From assembly GCA_902765885.1 (NCBI GenBank), contig CACXBN010000158.1, positions 1 through 5,288 on the forward strand: DNA of 5,288 nucleotides, read 5' to 3'. The position numbers and the translations under genes were made by a program. Below the pieces are notes generated by a model, which had not been told where the DNA came from, ran no database searches, and saw only the letters and a list, made by a program, of their open reading frames with translations. This DNA comes from an uncultured Ruminococcus sp. (GTDB taxonomy: Bacteria > Bacillota > Clostridia > Oscillospirales > CAG-272). Of the stretch, positions 1 to 5,288 are shown one piece after another (the first letter of the stretch is position 1; every line of letters begins with the position of its first letter).

Positions 1-1205
1 ACCCTGGTGGTAAGATTCATTATCGTTTTGCTGTCACCCGTCAGGGCGGAATAATTGCCGATATATGCAGAATACGGGATATTCTGTGATGTTACCGGGT
101 TGGTCAGGCAAACAAATATCAGCGCTATGCAGAGAATCGATGAGAATATTCTAGGCCAAGTCTTGTTTTCCAGATTTCTTGCGATGGACTTCATCCTGTT
201 CTTCGTGCTCATTCCTCCGAAGGCGAAGCCGCAGCCGGCCAATGCCAGAGACGGATCAGCCTCATAGACAGAACATCTGTACAGCATTTTTGCATATTCC
301 GTGCGCAGTATGCCGCAGTCATCGAGTGTCCTTGAGTCACACATGATCTCCACGTCTCCCCTAAGTCTCTGTCTGACTATCCAAATAAGCGGATTGAACC
401 AGAAGAAACATGTTACGAGCGAAGAGAAGAAGAGGACAAAATTATCCCTGTGCTTTGCATGGTTGAGCTCATGTGCAAACACCATTGATATCTCATTGAT
501 GTCAGCACCTTCTCTCTCCATGAATACAACAACGGGCGAGAAACATCCTACCAGTTTTGAACTGCTCCCGTACCTGAGTTCAGGCATATTCTTTTCGGAA
601 AAACCGACAATTCCGGCTATCCTGCGATATGCTTTCAGTATCTTCTCATCTGTACAAGGAATGGATGTATACAAGGCTCTTCGTCTGGCTTTGAAATATT
701 TAATTAGGTAAATCGTCATCGAGATGAATACACCTGAAATGTAAACTGTCAGGATGACTGTATCTATTACCTCAGCTGTAGGTTTAATTTCCGATTTCAG
801 CTTATTGGGCGATGCGGTCTCAGCAAACATTTCGCCAAGGGTGAATACTTCAGATTCGGAACGGTACAGATGATATCCGTTGAATTCCGATGGTTCTTCC
901 GTCAAACCTTCCCTTTTAATGACATACGGATTGTTCGACGCTTTCCGTGTCTCGATCTCGCTGTCCACTTCCTGAGTTAGGGAATATGTTATATTCCTCC
1001 CCATCGGCACCCAGTTGTAAACTGATGCTGAACTCTCGGGAAGGATCGGGATTGCAAGACGGACAAGAAGTATTACCCACATTATGAGTCCGACCTTAGG
1101 AGGTATGACCCATTTGAATACCTGCTTGACTAAAATAATGACGCCGGCGGTAATAGATGAAAAGAGTGTAAGCTGCATAAGCAGCAACATAAGATATTCC
1201 TGCAT
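1..1205 (-). CDS. M56 family membrane zinc metallopeptidase (BlaR1/MecR1-type sensor), 3' end cut by window edge
   Basis: The minus frame is open from ATG 1205 to the left edge (401 codons, no stop), so the C-terminus is missing. Family role: BlaR1/MecR1 proteins sense a cell-envelope signal, usually a beta-lactam, and trigger removal of a BlaI-type repressor by cytoplasmic proteolysis. Visible features: hydrophobic segments at about residues 5-26 and 38-55, the second with the family-typical W-x4-L-x-RL-x2-P pattern; a polar, acidic loop 56-145; a third membrane segment 146-168; the zinc site HELNH at 245-249 with the downstream ligand motif DVEIMCD (E286, D290); and a further membrane segment 351-368. 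Residues after 369 would start an extracellular domain, but it cannot be seen whether this is a penicillin-binding sensor as in BlaR1. A modest ribosome site AGGGA (1217-1213) lies 7 nt before the start. It follows the blaI-like gene by 93 nt on the same strand. Family assignment is firm; the ligand and target are unknown. Confidence 0.93.
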   Translation of the reverse strand, partial: MQEYLMLLLMQLTLFSSITAGVIILVKQVFKWVIPPKVGLIMWVILLVRLAIPILPESSASVYNWVPMGRNITYSLTQEVDSEIETRKASNNPYVIKREGLTEEPSEFNGYHLYRSESEVFTLGEMFAETASPNKLKSEIKPTAEVIDTVILTVYISGVFISMTIYLIKYFKARRRALYTSIPCTDEKILKAYRRIAGIVGFSEKNMPELRYGSSSKLVGCFSPVVVFMEREGADINEISMVFAHELNHAKHRDNFVLFFSSLVTCFFWFNPLIWIVRQRLRGDVEIMCDSRTLDDCGILRTEYAKMLYRCSVYEADPSLALAGCGFAFGGMSTKNRMKSIARNLENKTWPRIFSSILCIALIFVCLTNPVTSQNIPYSAYIGNYSALTGDSKTIMNLTTR

Positions 1206-1229
1206 TTTTCTTTCCCTGAATCAAAACGT

Positions 1230-1242
1230 AGAATAGTATTCT
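1230..1242. repeat. 13-bp palindrome AGAATAGTATTCT before the M56 gene
   Basis: Perfect 6-bp arms AGAATA and TATTCT around a single G, in the 93-nt gap between the blaI-like and M56 genes. On the minus strand it is followed by the weak AGGGA ribosome site. It is too AT-rich and has no U-run to be a convincing terminator. It could be a protein site or a weak RNA hairpin affecting M56 translation, or chance. Confidence 0.3.
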
Positions 1243-1287
1243 TTTTTCTTTTCCTTTTTACCCTGCCAATAATGTAACTTAATATCT

Positions 1288-1301
1288 GTTATCAGTTATC
1301 A
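1288..1301. repeat. Tandem 7-bp duplication GTTATCA x2 at the end of the blaI-like gene
   Basis: GTTATCA occurs twice head-to-tail (1288-1294, 1295-1301). On the minus strand this reads TGATAAC twice and supplies the blaI-like stop TGA with TAA directly after it in frame. It is probably a small slippage duplication; the double stop makes read-through into the downstream gene, which is in the same frame, unlikely. Confidence 0.6.
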
Positions 1302-1697
1302 GTCTTTGATCTTCTTCAGGATGTCGAGAACATCCTTTCTTTCTTTTTCACTGAGATTTGATTCGCTGACCAGTGAAGCCATCAGCTCATACGGCGAATT
1401 GTCAAATACTCTTTCGATGAATGAGTCCACTTCGTATTTTACGCATTCGGACTCCGGTGTATTGGGAGTATATTTGTATATACCCGTTGTCTTATCGATA
1501 TTGACAGCTCCTTTTTCGGAAAGTCTTATGATAAGTGTTCTGATTGTTGTGTTGCTCCAGCCTGTGGACTCGGAAAGCTCCTGGACTATTTCTCCGAGTG
1601 TCATTCCGCGTTCATCTTCCTTGCAGCCTTTCCAGAGCACTTTCATAATGCTCCATTCAGCTTCGGAAATTTTAACTGTTTTTCTTCTGCCTCTCAT
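1299..1697 (-). CDS. BlaI/MecI/CopY family winged-helix transcriptional repressor
   Basis: A 132-residue protein of the BlaI/MecI type: a dimeric DNA-binding repressor that a partner M56 peptidase inactivates by cleavage. The N-terminal winged-helix domain spans about 8-75. It opens with the family pattern ISEAEWSIMKVLW (10-22), then helix GEIVQEL (35-41) and the recognition helix region GWSNTTIRTLIIRL (46-59), followed by the wing (EKGAVNIDK...YKYTP). The C-terminal part (about 80-132) is the helical dimerisation region with the usual F-x2-RVF pattern. Length matches the family (about 120-135). The start is well supported: AGGAG at 1708-1704, 6 nt before ATG. It ends with two in-frame stops, TGA TAA. 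It is the first gene of a unit with the M56 peptidase and is preceded by a consensus promoter overlapped by a dyad, which suggests autorepression. What it controls besides itself is not visible, so blaI would be a family name rather than a proven function. Confidence 0.95.
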   Translation of the reverse strand: MRGRRKTVKISEAEWSIMKVLWKGCKEDERGMTLGEIVQELSESTGWSNTTIRTLIIRLSEKGAVNIDKTTGIYKYTPNTPESECVKYEVDSFIERVFDNSPYELMASLVSESNLSEKERKDVLDILKKIKD

Positions 1698-1748
1698 TGT
1701 GTTCTCCTAAAAATGAATTTCTCACACGAGATATAGTAATACATCCTC

Positions 1749-1777
1749 ATTATATATCCAACAAAAAAAATTGTCAA
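1749..1777 (-). promoter_or_regulatory. Consensus sigma-70/sigma-A promoter for the blaI-like/M56 unit
   Basis: Read on the minus strand, TTGACA (1777-1772) and TATAAT (1754-1749) are separated by exactly 17 bp, a perfect match to the vegetative promoter consensus. Transcription should start near 1742, giving a leader of about 45 nt that carries the AGGAG site of the blaI-like gene. Such a strong promoter needs repression to be kept low, which fits the dyad overlapping its -35 box. Confidence 0.85.
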
Positions 1778-1787
1778 TTTGCGACAA
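1771..1787. promoter_or_regulatory. Candidate repressor operator, dyad TTGTC-N7-GACAA
   Basis: Perfect 5-bp arms TTGTC (1771-1775) and GACAA (1783-1787) flank a 7-bp centre. The left arm overlaps the -35 box of the blaI-like promoter, so a bound protein would block RNA polymerase. Position and symmetry suit autorepression by the adjacent BlaI-type protein. This is inference: the sequence does not match the staphylococcal bla/mec operators, which have a TACA...TGTA core. Confidence 0.55.
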
Positions 1788-1800
1788 GGGTATAAATATA

Positions 1801-1811
1801 AACAATTTGTT
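1801..1811. repeat. Palindrome AACAATTTGTT, possible second operator
   Basis: An 11-bp perfect palindrome centred on 1806. It shares the core CAATTTG with the dyad at 1771-1787 (core copies at 1775-1781 and 1803-1809), and the two centres are 27 bp apart. It lies upstream of the blaI-like -35 box, so it could be an auxiliary site for the same protein. The surroundings are AT-rich, so chance is a real alternative. Confidence 0.35.
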
Positions 1812-1943
1812 AATTTTATTTATTAAAGCGTATACATGAGCACGGAAAACGTGATTTTCATTTTGTAGAAATAAGACAAACAAAACTGATCAAATCTATT
1901 GCAGTTACTTCACCGCGGATGGCTCTCAATGATGCATTTTAAG

Positions 1944-1972
1944 TTGACCGAAAGCGCGTTTTGGTATATAAT
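1944..1972 (+). promoter_or_regulatory. Sigma-70/sigma-A promoter for the DUF512-der-plsY unit
   Basis: TTGACC (1944-1949) and TATAAT (1967-1972) are spaced 17 bp apart. The predicted transcription start is near 1979. That puts a GTG at 1978 at or before the first transcribed base and supports ATG 2011 as the real start of the first gene. The spacer contains an imperfect dyad (1947-1965). Confidence 0.8.
1947..1965. repeat. Imperfect dyad in the -35/-10 spacer
   Basis: ACCGAAA (1947-1953) and TTTTGGT (1959-1965) are inverted with 6 of 7 matches around GCGCG. It fills the spacer between the plus-strand -35 and -10, a position where a regulator could act. Arms this short with one mismatch can arise by chance, so it is only a candidate site. 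Confidence 0.3.
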
Positions 1973-2010
1973 GTAGAGTGAATTATTATGAAATAAAACA
2001 GGTATCACAC

Positions 2011-3306
2011 ATGGTTGAAATAACAGGTGTATTGCCTCATTCCAGAGCGGCGAGGGCAGGTATAATCCCAGGGGATTATCTTCTCGAAATCAACTCCCAC
2101 ATCATCCGGGACGTTCTAGACTATCGGTTTCGCCTTGCCGAAGAAAAAGTGACGCTTAAACTTCACAGGGGTCCGGATATTATCGAAGTCACCATAAAGA
2201 AAGACACATACGATGACATAGGTCTTGAATTCGGAACTCCTCTTATGGACAAAAAGCAGCGCTGCGAAAACAAATGCATTTTCTGCTTTATCGACCAGAA
2301 TCCGAAAGGAATGAGAGAATCAATATACTTCAAGGATGACGACAGCAGACTGTCATTTCTTCACGGAAATTACATAACACTGACCAATCTTCATGATGAG
2401 GATATTGACAGAATTCTTGAGATGCACATCTCGCCCATCAATGTTTCGGTTCACACGACGAACCCGGAACTGAGAGTAAAAATGATGAAAAACAAAAGAG
2501 CGGGAGATGTTCTTAAGTATCTTGACAGACTTGCCGAAGCCGGAACCACTCTCCGCGGCCAGATCGTACTCTGCAAAGGCATCAATGACCGTGAAGAGCT
2601 TGACAGGACTATGAGGGATCTTTCAAAATATTACCCTTCCATGGACAGCGTCTCGATTGTTCCAGCTGGGCTTACTGCTCACAGGGACGGACTCTTCCCT
2701 CTTGAGCCGTTCACAAAAGATGAGTGCAGGAAAGTCATAAAGCAGATTGACAGAATGAACAAAGAACTCGGTGAGACGATGTTCTTCGCGTCTGATGAAT
2801 TCTATATTGACGGAGACGTCAAACTTCCCGACGAATCATATTACGGTGAGTACACACAGATAGAAAACGGAGTCGGGCTTCTCACTTCATTCAGGTCCGA
2901 ATTTATGGCAGGACTCAAAAATCTGACCAAAGAAGACAGGAAAATAAAACGCAGAATATCGGTTGCAACCGGTGAAGCCGCATACGGCATGATCACCGGC
3001 CTGATAAGCGAACTCACTAAAAAATGTCCGGATATCGATTGCACAGTATACGCTGTAAAAAACAATTTTTTCGGAGGCGGAGTAACGGTTTCCGGTCTGC
3101 TTACCGGAAAAGATATCGCAGAACAGCTTAAGGGTCTTGATCTCGGTGAATCACTTTTCCTTTCAAGATCCACCCTCAGAGCCGAAGGAGACCTTTTCCT
3201 GTGCGGAATGTCACCTGAAGAGCTTTCACGTGAGCTCGGCGTCGGGCTCGTATTTACGGAAAATGACGGATGGGAGTTTCTTGACAAACTCCTCGGAAAA
3301 CAATAA
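2011..3306 (+). CDS. DUF512 protein with N-terminal PDZ domain and radical-SAM-like CxxxCxxC iron-sulfur motif
   Basis: A 431-residue member of the DUF512 family, function unknown. In order: a PDZ-like domain at about 1-65 with the pattern SRAARAGI-PGDYLLEIN and the family's D-x-LDYRF; a cysteine cluster C85-x3-C89-x2-C92 within CENKCIFCFIDQ, the spacing used by radical SAM enzymes to bind a 4Fe-4S cluster; the conserved stretch PKGMR (98-102), KDDD (108-111), RLSFLHGNYITLTNL (113-127); then the DUF512 region with DEFY (262-265), QIENGVG (283-289) and FFGGGVTVSGLLTG (353-366). No signal peptide or membrane segment, so cytoplasmic. Start choice: ATG 2011 has a weak AGG at 2000-2002, and the promoter predicts a transcript start near 1979; the in-frame GTG at 1978 would add 11 residues but has no ribosome site. 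It is the first gene of the unit and der follows after 17 nt. No substrate can be deduced. Confidence 0.93.
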   Translation: MVEITGVLPHSRAARAGIIPGDYLLEINSHIIRDVLDYRFRLAEEKVTLKLHRGPDIIEVTIKKDTYDDIGLEFGTPLMDKKQRCENKCIFCFIDQNPKGMRESIYFKDDDSRLSFLHGNYITLTNLHDEDIDRILEMHISPINVSVHTTNPELRVKMMKNKRAGDVLKYLDRLAEAGTTLRGQIVLCKGINDREELDRTMRDLSKYYPSMDSVSIVPAGLTAHRDGLFPLEPFTKDECRKVIKQIDRMNKELGETMFFASDEFYIDGDVKLPDESYYGEYTQIENGVGLLTSFRSEFMAGLKNLTKEDRKIKRRISVATGEAAYGMITGLISELTKKCPDIDCTVYAVKNNFFGGGVTVSGLLTGKDIAEQLKGLDLGESLFLSRSTLRAEGDLFLCGMSPEELSRELGVGLVFTENDGWEFLDKLLGKQ

Positions 3307-3313
3307 ACGAAAC

Positions 3314-3317
3314 GGAG
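3314..3317 (+). promoter_or_regulatory. Ribosome binding site of der
   Basis: GGAG lies 6 nt before ATG 3324, in the 17-nt gap after the DUF512 gene stop, and fixes the der start. The small gap with no promoter or terminator supports cotranscription. Confidence 0.8.
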
Positions 3318-3323
3318 ATAAAA

Positions 3324-4658
3324 ATGGCAAAACCCGTTGTGGCAATAGTTGGAAGACCTAATGTTGGTAAAAGCACGCTTTTCAATAAGCTTATAGGCGA
3401 AAGACGTGCTATCGTGGATGACCGTCCGGGCGTTACCAGAGACAGGCTTTACGGAGAAGTAGAGTGGAGAGGTAAAGTTCTGACTGTCATCGATACAGGC
3501 GGTATAGAGCCGAAAACAGACAATGTAATACTCAAAAAAATGAGAGAGCAGGCTCAGATCGCAATCGATACCGCGGATGTTATCATCTTTATGTGTGATA
3601 TACGCACGGGACTTCTCGCAGATGATATCGATATCGCTGTAATGCTGAAGAAAAGCGGCAAGCCCGTAATTCCATGCATCAACAAAGCAGACAAGATCGG
3701 AGATACTCCTCCGGAATACTATGAATTCTATGAACTCGGATTTGACATCGATCCCATTGCTCTGTCTTCTCTTCACGGCAGCGGAAGCGGAGACGTACTT
3801 GACGCGGTCCTTGACGCAATTCCCGATTTCGAATATGAAGACGAAGAAACAGACGTCATATCCGTTGCAGTTATCGGAAAGCCGAATGCCGGAAAGTCTT
3901 CACTTATCAACAGGATCCTCGGAGATGACAGGTGCATCGTTTCAGATATTCCCGGCACCACAAGAGATGCTATCGACACTCATTTTGAAAACTCTTACGG
4001 CAAATACAACTTCATAGACACCGCGGGAATAAGACGTCAGTCCAAGGTGGATGATAAAATAGAAAAGATCAGCGTGCTGAGAGCAAAAATGGCTGTTGAC
4101 AGAGCTGATGTATGTCTTATTATGATCGATGCATCGGAAGGCATCACGGAACAGGACGAAAAGATTGCAGGGATCGCGCATGAAGCCGGCAAGGCAAGCA
4201 TCATATGCCTGAACAAGTGGGATGCAGTCGACAAGGACAATTCCACTGTAAATGAGATGACGAAGAAGATCTACGACTCGCTTTCCTTCATGACATATGC
4301 GCCCATAATGTTCATTTCCGCAAAGACAGGACAAAGGGTCGACAAACTGTTTGAACAGATAAACTATGTAAACGGACAGTCGAAAATGAGAGCTTCCACG
4401 GGAATGATCAACGATGTTCTCTCCGAAGCCGTGACAAGGGTCCAGCCCCCGTCAGACAAGGGCAGAAGGCTGAAGATATATTACATGACTGAAATATCAG
4501 TAGCGCCTCCCACTTTTGTCATATTCTGCAACAATGCAGACCTGTTCCACTTCTCATATCAGCGATATATAGAAAATCAGCTCAGGCAGGTTTTCGGATT
4601 CAAGGGAACGCCGATCAGGCTTATAATACGCCAGAAAGACGAAGAGGAAAACACTTAA
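3324..4658 (+). CDS. der: Ribosome biogenesis GTPase Der (EngA), tandem GTPase domains
   Basis: Der is an essential GTPase that binds the 50S subunit and helps its late maturation. The 444-residue protein is full length (family about 435-490). First GTPase domain: P-loop GRPNVGKS (10-17), switch region RPGVTRD (34-40), DTGG (57-60) and specificity motif NKAD (120-123). An acidic linker (about 163-176) joins it to the second domain: P-loop GKPNAGKS (185-192), PGTTRD, DTAG (232-235) and NKWD (297-300). The remainder, about 355-444, is the KH-like RNA-binding domain, with FCNNADLFH-SY-RY-EN-LR and FGFKGTPIRL typical of the family end. All G motifs are intact, so both domains should be active. 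The start is set by GGAG 6 nt upstream and by the family-typical N-terminus. It sits between the DUF512 gene (17 nt) and plsY (27 nt), all on one strand, most likely one operon. Confidence 0.99.
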   Translation: MAKPVVAIVGRPNVGKSTLFNKLIGERRAIVDDRPGVTRDRLYGEVEWRGKVLTVIDTGGIEPKTDNVILKKMREQAQIAIDTADVIIFMCDIRTGLLADDIDIAVMLKKSGKPVIPCINKADKIGDTPPEYYEFYELGFDIDPIALSSLHGSGSGDVLDAVLDAIPDFEYEDEETDVISVAVIGKPNAGKSSLINRILGDDRCIVSDIPGTTRDAIDTHFENSYGKYNFIDTAGIRRQSKVDDKIEKISVLRAKMAVDRADVCLIMIDASEGITEQDEKIAGIAHEAGKASIICLNKWDAVDKDNSTVNEMTKKIYDSLSFMTYAPIMFISAKTGQRVDKLFEQINYVNGQSKMRASTGMINDVLSEAVTRVQPPSDKGRRLKIYYMTEISVAPPTFVIFCNNADLFHFSYQRYIENQLRQVFGFKGTPIRLIIRQKDEEENT

Positions 4659-4672
4659 ACAATGTAGCACAC

Positions 4673-4680
4673 AAGGAGAA
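4673..4680 (+). promoter_or_regulatory. Strong ribosome binding site of plsY
   Basis: AAGGAGAA, with AAGGAG at 4673-4678, lies 7 nt before ATG 4686. It matters because it supports an unusually early plsY start, and so a real N-terminal extension rather than a misplaced start. Confidence 0.85.
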
Positions 4681-4685
4681 CGACA

Positions 4686-5288
4686 ATGCTTTATTTCACA
4701 CTCAACCTTGAAAACAACCTCGGAATAAACGGTCCTTTTCATACCGCTTTTCCGAATCTTCCTACTGCATTAAATCTGGTAATACTGGGACTGTGCATTC
4801 TTGCTGCATATCTTCTCGGAAGCTTCAACACCGCTGTTCTTGTTTCGAAAAAAATGTATTCTGACGACATAAGAAACTACGGAAGCGGAAATGCGGGATT
4901 CACAAATGTAATGAGAACTTACGGGAAAAAAGCCGCTATCATTACATTCGCGGGCGATGCGTTTAAAACGATTCTGGCAATCGTTATAGGATGGGTGTTT
5001 TTCGGATACACCGGAGGATACATTACGGGGCTTGCCTGCATGATAGGTCATGTATTTCCCGTCTTCTACCACTTCAAAGGCGGGAAAGGTGTCGTATGCT
5101 TTGCACTGACCTTATTTATGCTTGACTGGAGAATATTTCTCATTGAACTCGCTCTCTTTGTTGCAATAGTTCTCATCACCAAATATATTTCACTCGGCTC
5201 AGTTCTCTGCGCCGCATCGGCTCCCATATTCCTCAGCCGTCTCGGAGTTCCGATCATGGGACAGAGCGGTTATCACCCCGGGATTATA
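4686..5288 (+). CDS. plsY: Acyl-phosphate:glycerol-3-phosphate acyltransferase PlsY, 3' end cut by window edge
   Basis: PlsY is a polytopic membrane enzyme that moves the acyl group of acyl-phosphate (made by PlsX) onto glycerol-3-phosphate, giving lysophosphatidic acid, the first step of phospholipid synthesis in most Gram-positive bacteria. The frame is open from ATG 4686 to the edge (201 codons). The three family motifs are present: GSGNAGFTNVMRTYGKKAA (66-84) after the first membrane segment (about 29-54, with YLLGS at 42-46); GHVFPVFYHFKGGKGV (121-136), with the glycine-lysine loop; and KYISLGSV (166-173). Membrane segments are at about 29-52, 83-106, 110-127, 137-164 and 170-188. Compared with family members such as E. 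coli PlsY, about 30 extra residues precede the first membrane segment. The AAGGAG 7 nt upstream supports that start, and no other in-frame Met occurs before residue 57. It lies 27 nt after der; gpsA is a common next gene in clostridia but is outside the window. Confidence 0.97.
   Translation, partial: MLYFTLNLENNLGINGPFHTAFPNLPTALNLVILGLCILAAYLLGSFNTAVLVSKKMYSDDIRNYGSGNAGFTNVMRTYGKKAAIITFAGDAFKTILAIVIGWVFFGYTGGYITGLACMIGHVFPVFYHFKGGKGVVCFALTLFMLDWRIFLIELALFVAIVLITKYISLGSVLCAASAPIFLSRLGVPIMGQSGYHPGII

Larger units (their letters stand above)
1698..2010. other. Divergent intergenic control region without genes
   Basis: This 313-base stretch separates the left (minus) and right (plus) transcription units. 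It holds the two facing-away promoters and the dyads listed separately. Between about 1812 and 1943 I see no convincing gene: the only plus-strand ATG frame from 1836 encodes 10 residues (MSTENVIFIL) without a ribosome site. No tRNA, riboswitch-like fold or terminator with a U-run is evident. A weak extra plus-strand promoter match, TTGTTA (1807-1812) with TATACA (1831-1836), spaced 18 bp, is possible but unsupported. Confidence 0.8.

Noticed and set aside
55..711. Plus-strand open frames at 55-267 and 301-711
   Set aside because: Both lie antisense to the M56 peptidase, whose HELNH and DVEIMCD motifs prove the minus strand is coding; they show no family similarity.
1306..1710. Plus-strand open frame opposite the blaI-like gene
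   Set aside because: It mirrors the BlaI-type gene almost end to end; the minus-strand protein has a clear winged-helix family pattern and a strong ribosome site.
1841..1859. Small overlapping inverted repeats CACG-GAAAA-CGTG and GAAAA-CGTGA-TTTTC as a terminator
   Set aside because: Stems are only 4-5 bp, there is no U-run, and no transcription unit ends here on either strand because both neighbours are transcribed away from it.
1861..1885. TTTTG ... CAAAA inverted repeat in the intergenic region
   Set aside because: Short AT-rich arms in AT-rich DNA, not positioned on a promoter; expected by chance.
1978..2010. GTG 1978 as the start of the DUF512 protein
   Set aside because: It coincides with the predicted transcription start and has no ribosome site; the extra 11 residues do not fit the PDZ domain beginning. 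It remains a possible alternative.
2841..3776. Long minus-strand open frame (311 codons) antisense to the DUF512 gene end and the der start
   Set aside because: It lies wholly opposite two well-supported conserved genes, spans their junction, has a composition (Ser/Pro/Arg/Tyr/Phe-rich) typical of antisense translation and no recognisable domain.
3721..4334. Several open frames on both strands inside der
   Set aside because: All overlap the intact Der reading frame with its two complete sets of GTPase motifs; none has its own ribosome site or family signature.
4554..5257. Minus-strand open frames opposite the der end and plsY
   Set aside because: They are antisense to conserved Der C-terminal and PlsY motifs and resemble no known protein.

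Overview
The window looks like a chromosomal segment of a Gram-positive, clostridial-type bacterium (class Clostridia; family not resolved). The grounds are moderate-to-low GC with free use of AGA and ATA codons, strong AGGAG-type ribosome binding sites, a BlaI/BlaR1-type regulator pair, and the run DUF512 protein - der - plsY, which is a familiar gene neighbourhood in that class. No mobile element, CRISPR array, tRNA or rRNA is visible.

Left part (1-1697, minus strand): a two-gene unit. blaI-like (1697-1299) encodes a BlaI/MecI winged-helix repressor. After a 93-nt gap comes a membrane M56 (BlaR1/MecR1-type) zinc metallopeptidase that starts at 1205 and runs off the left edge with its frame open throughout. 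By family precedent the peptidase senses an envelope signal and inactivates the repressor. No beta-lactamase, PBP or other obvious target lies in the window.

Middle (1698-2010): a divergent control region. On the minus strand there is a perfect sigma-70/sigma-A promoter, TTGACA-17-TATAAT, whose -35 lies inside a dyad TTGTC-N7-GACAA, a good candidate for the repressor's own operator. A second palindrome with the same CAATTTG core lies 27 bp away. On the plus strand TTGACC-17-TATAAT drives the right-hand genes, and its predicted transcription start places the first gene's real start at ATG 2011 rather than GTG 1978.

Right part (2011-5288, plus strand): a compact probable operon. It holds a PDZ plus CxxxCxxC radical-SAM-like DUF512 protein of unknown function, then the double-GTPase ribosome assembly factor Der (17 nt downstream), then the acyl-phosphate:glycerol-3-phosphate acyltransferase PlsY (27 nt downstream, cut by the right edge). 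It joins ribosome biogenesis and phospholipid synthesis with an uncharacterised putative iron-sulfur protein. That protein, and the predicted BlaI-type operator, are the items most worth a second look; nothing here clearly amounts to a wholly new system.
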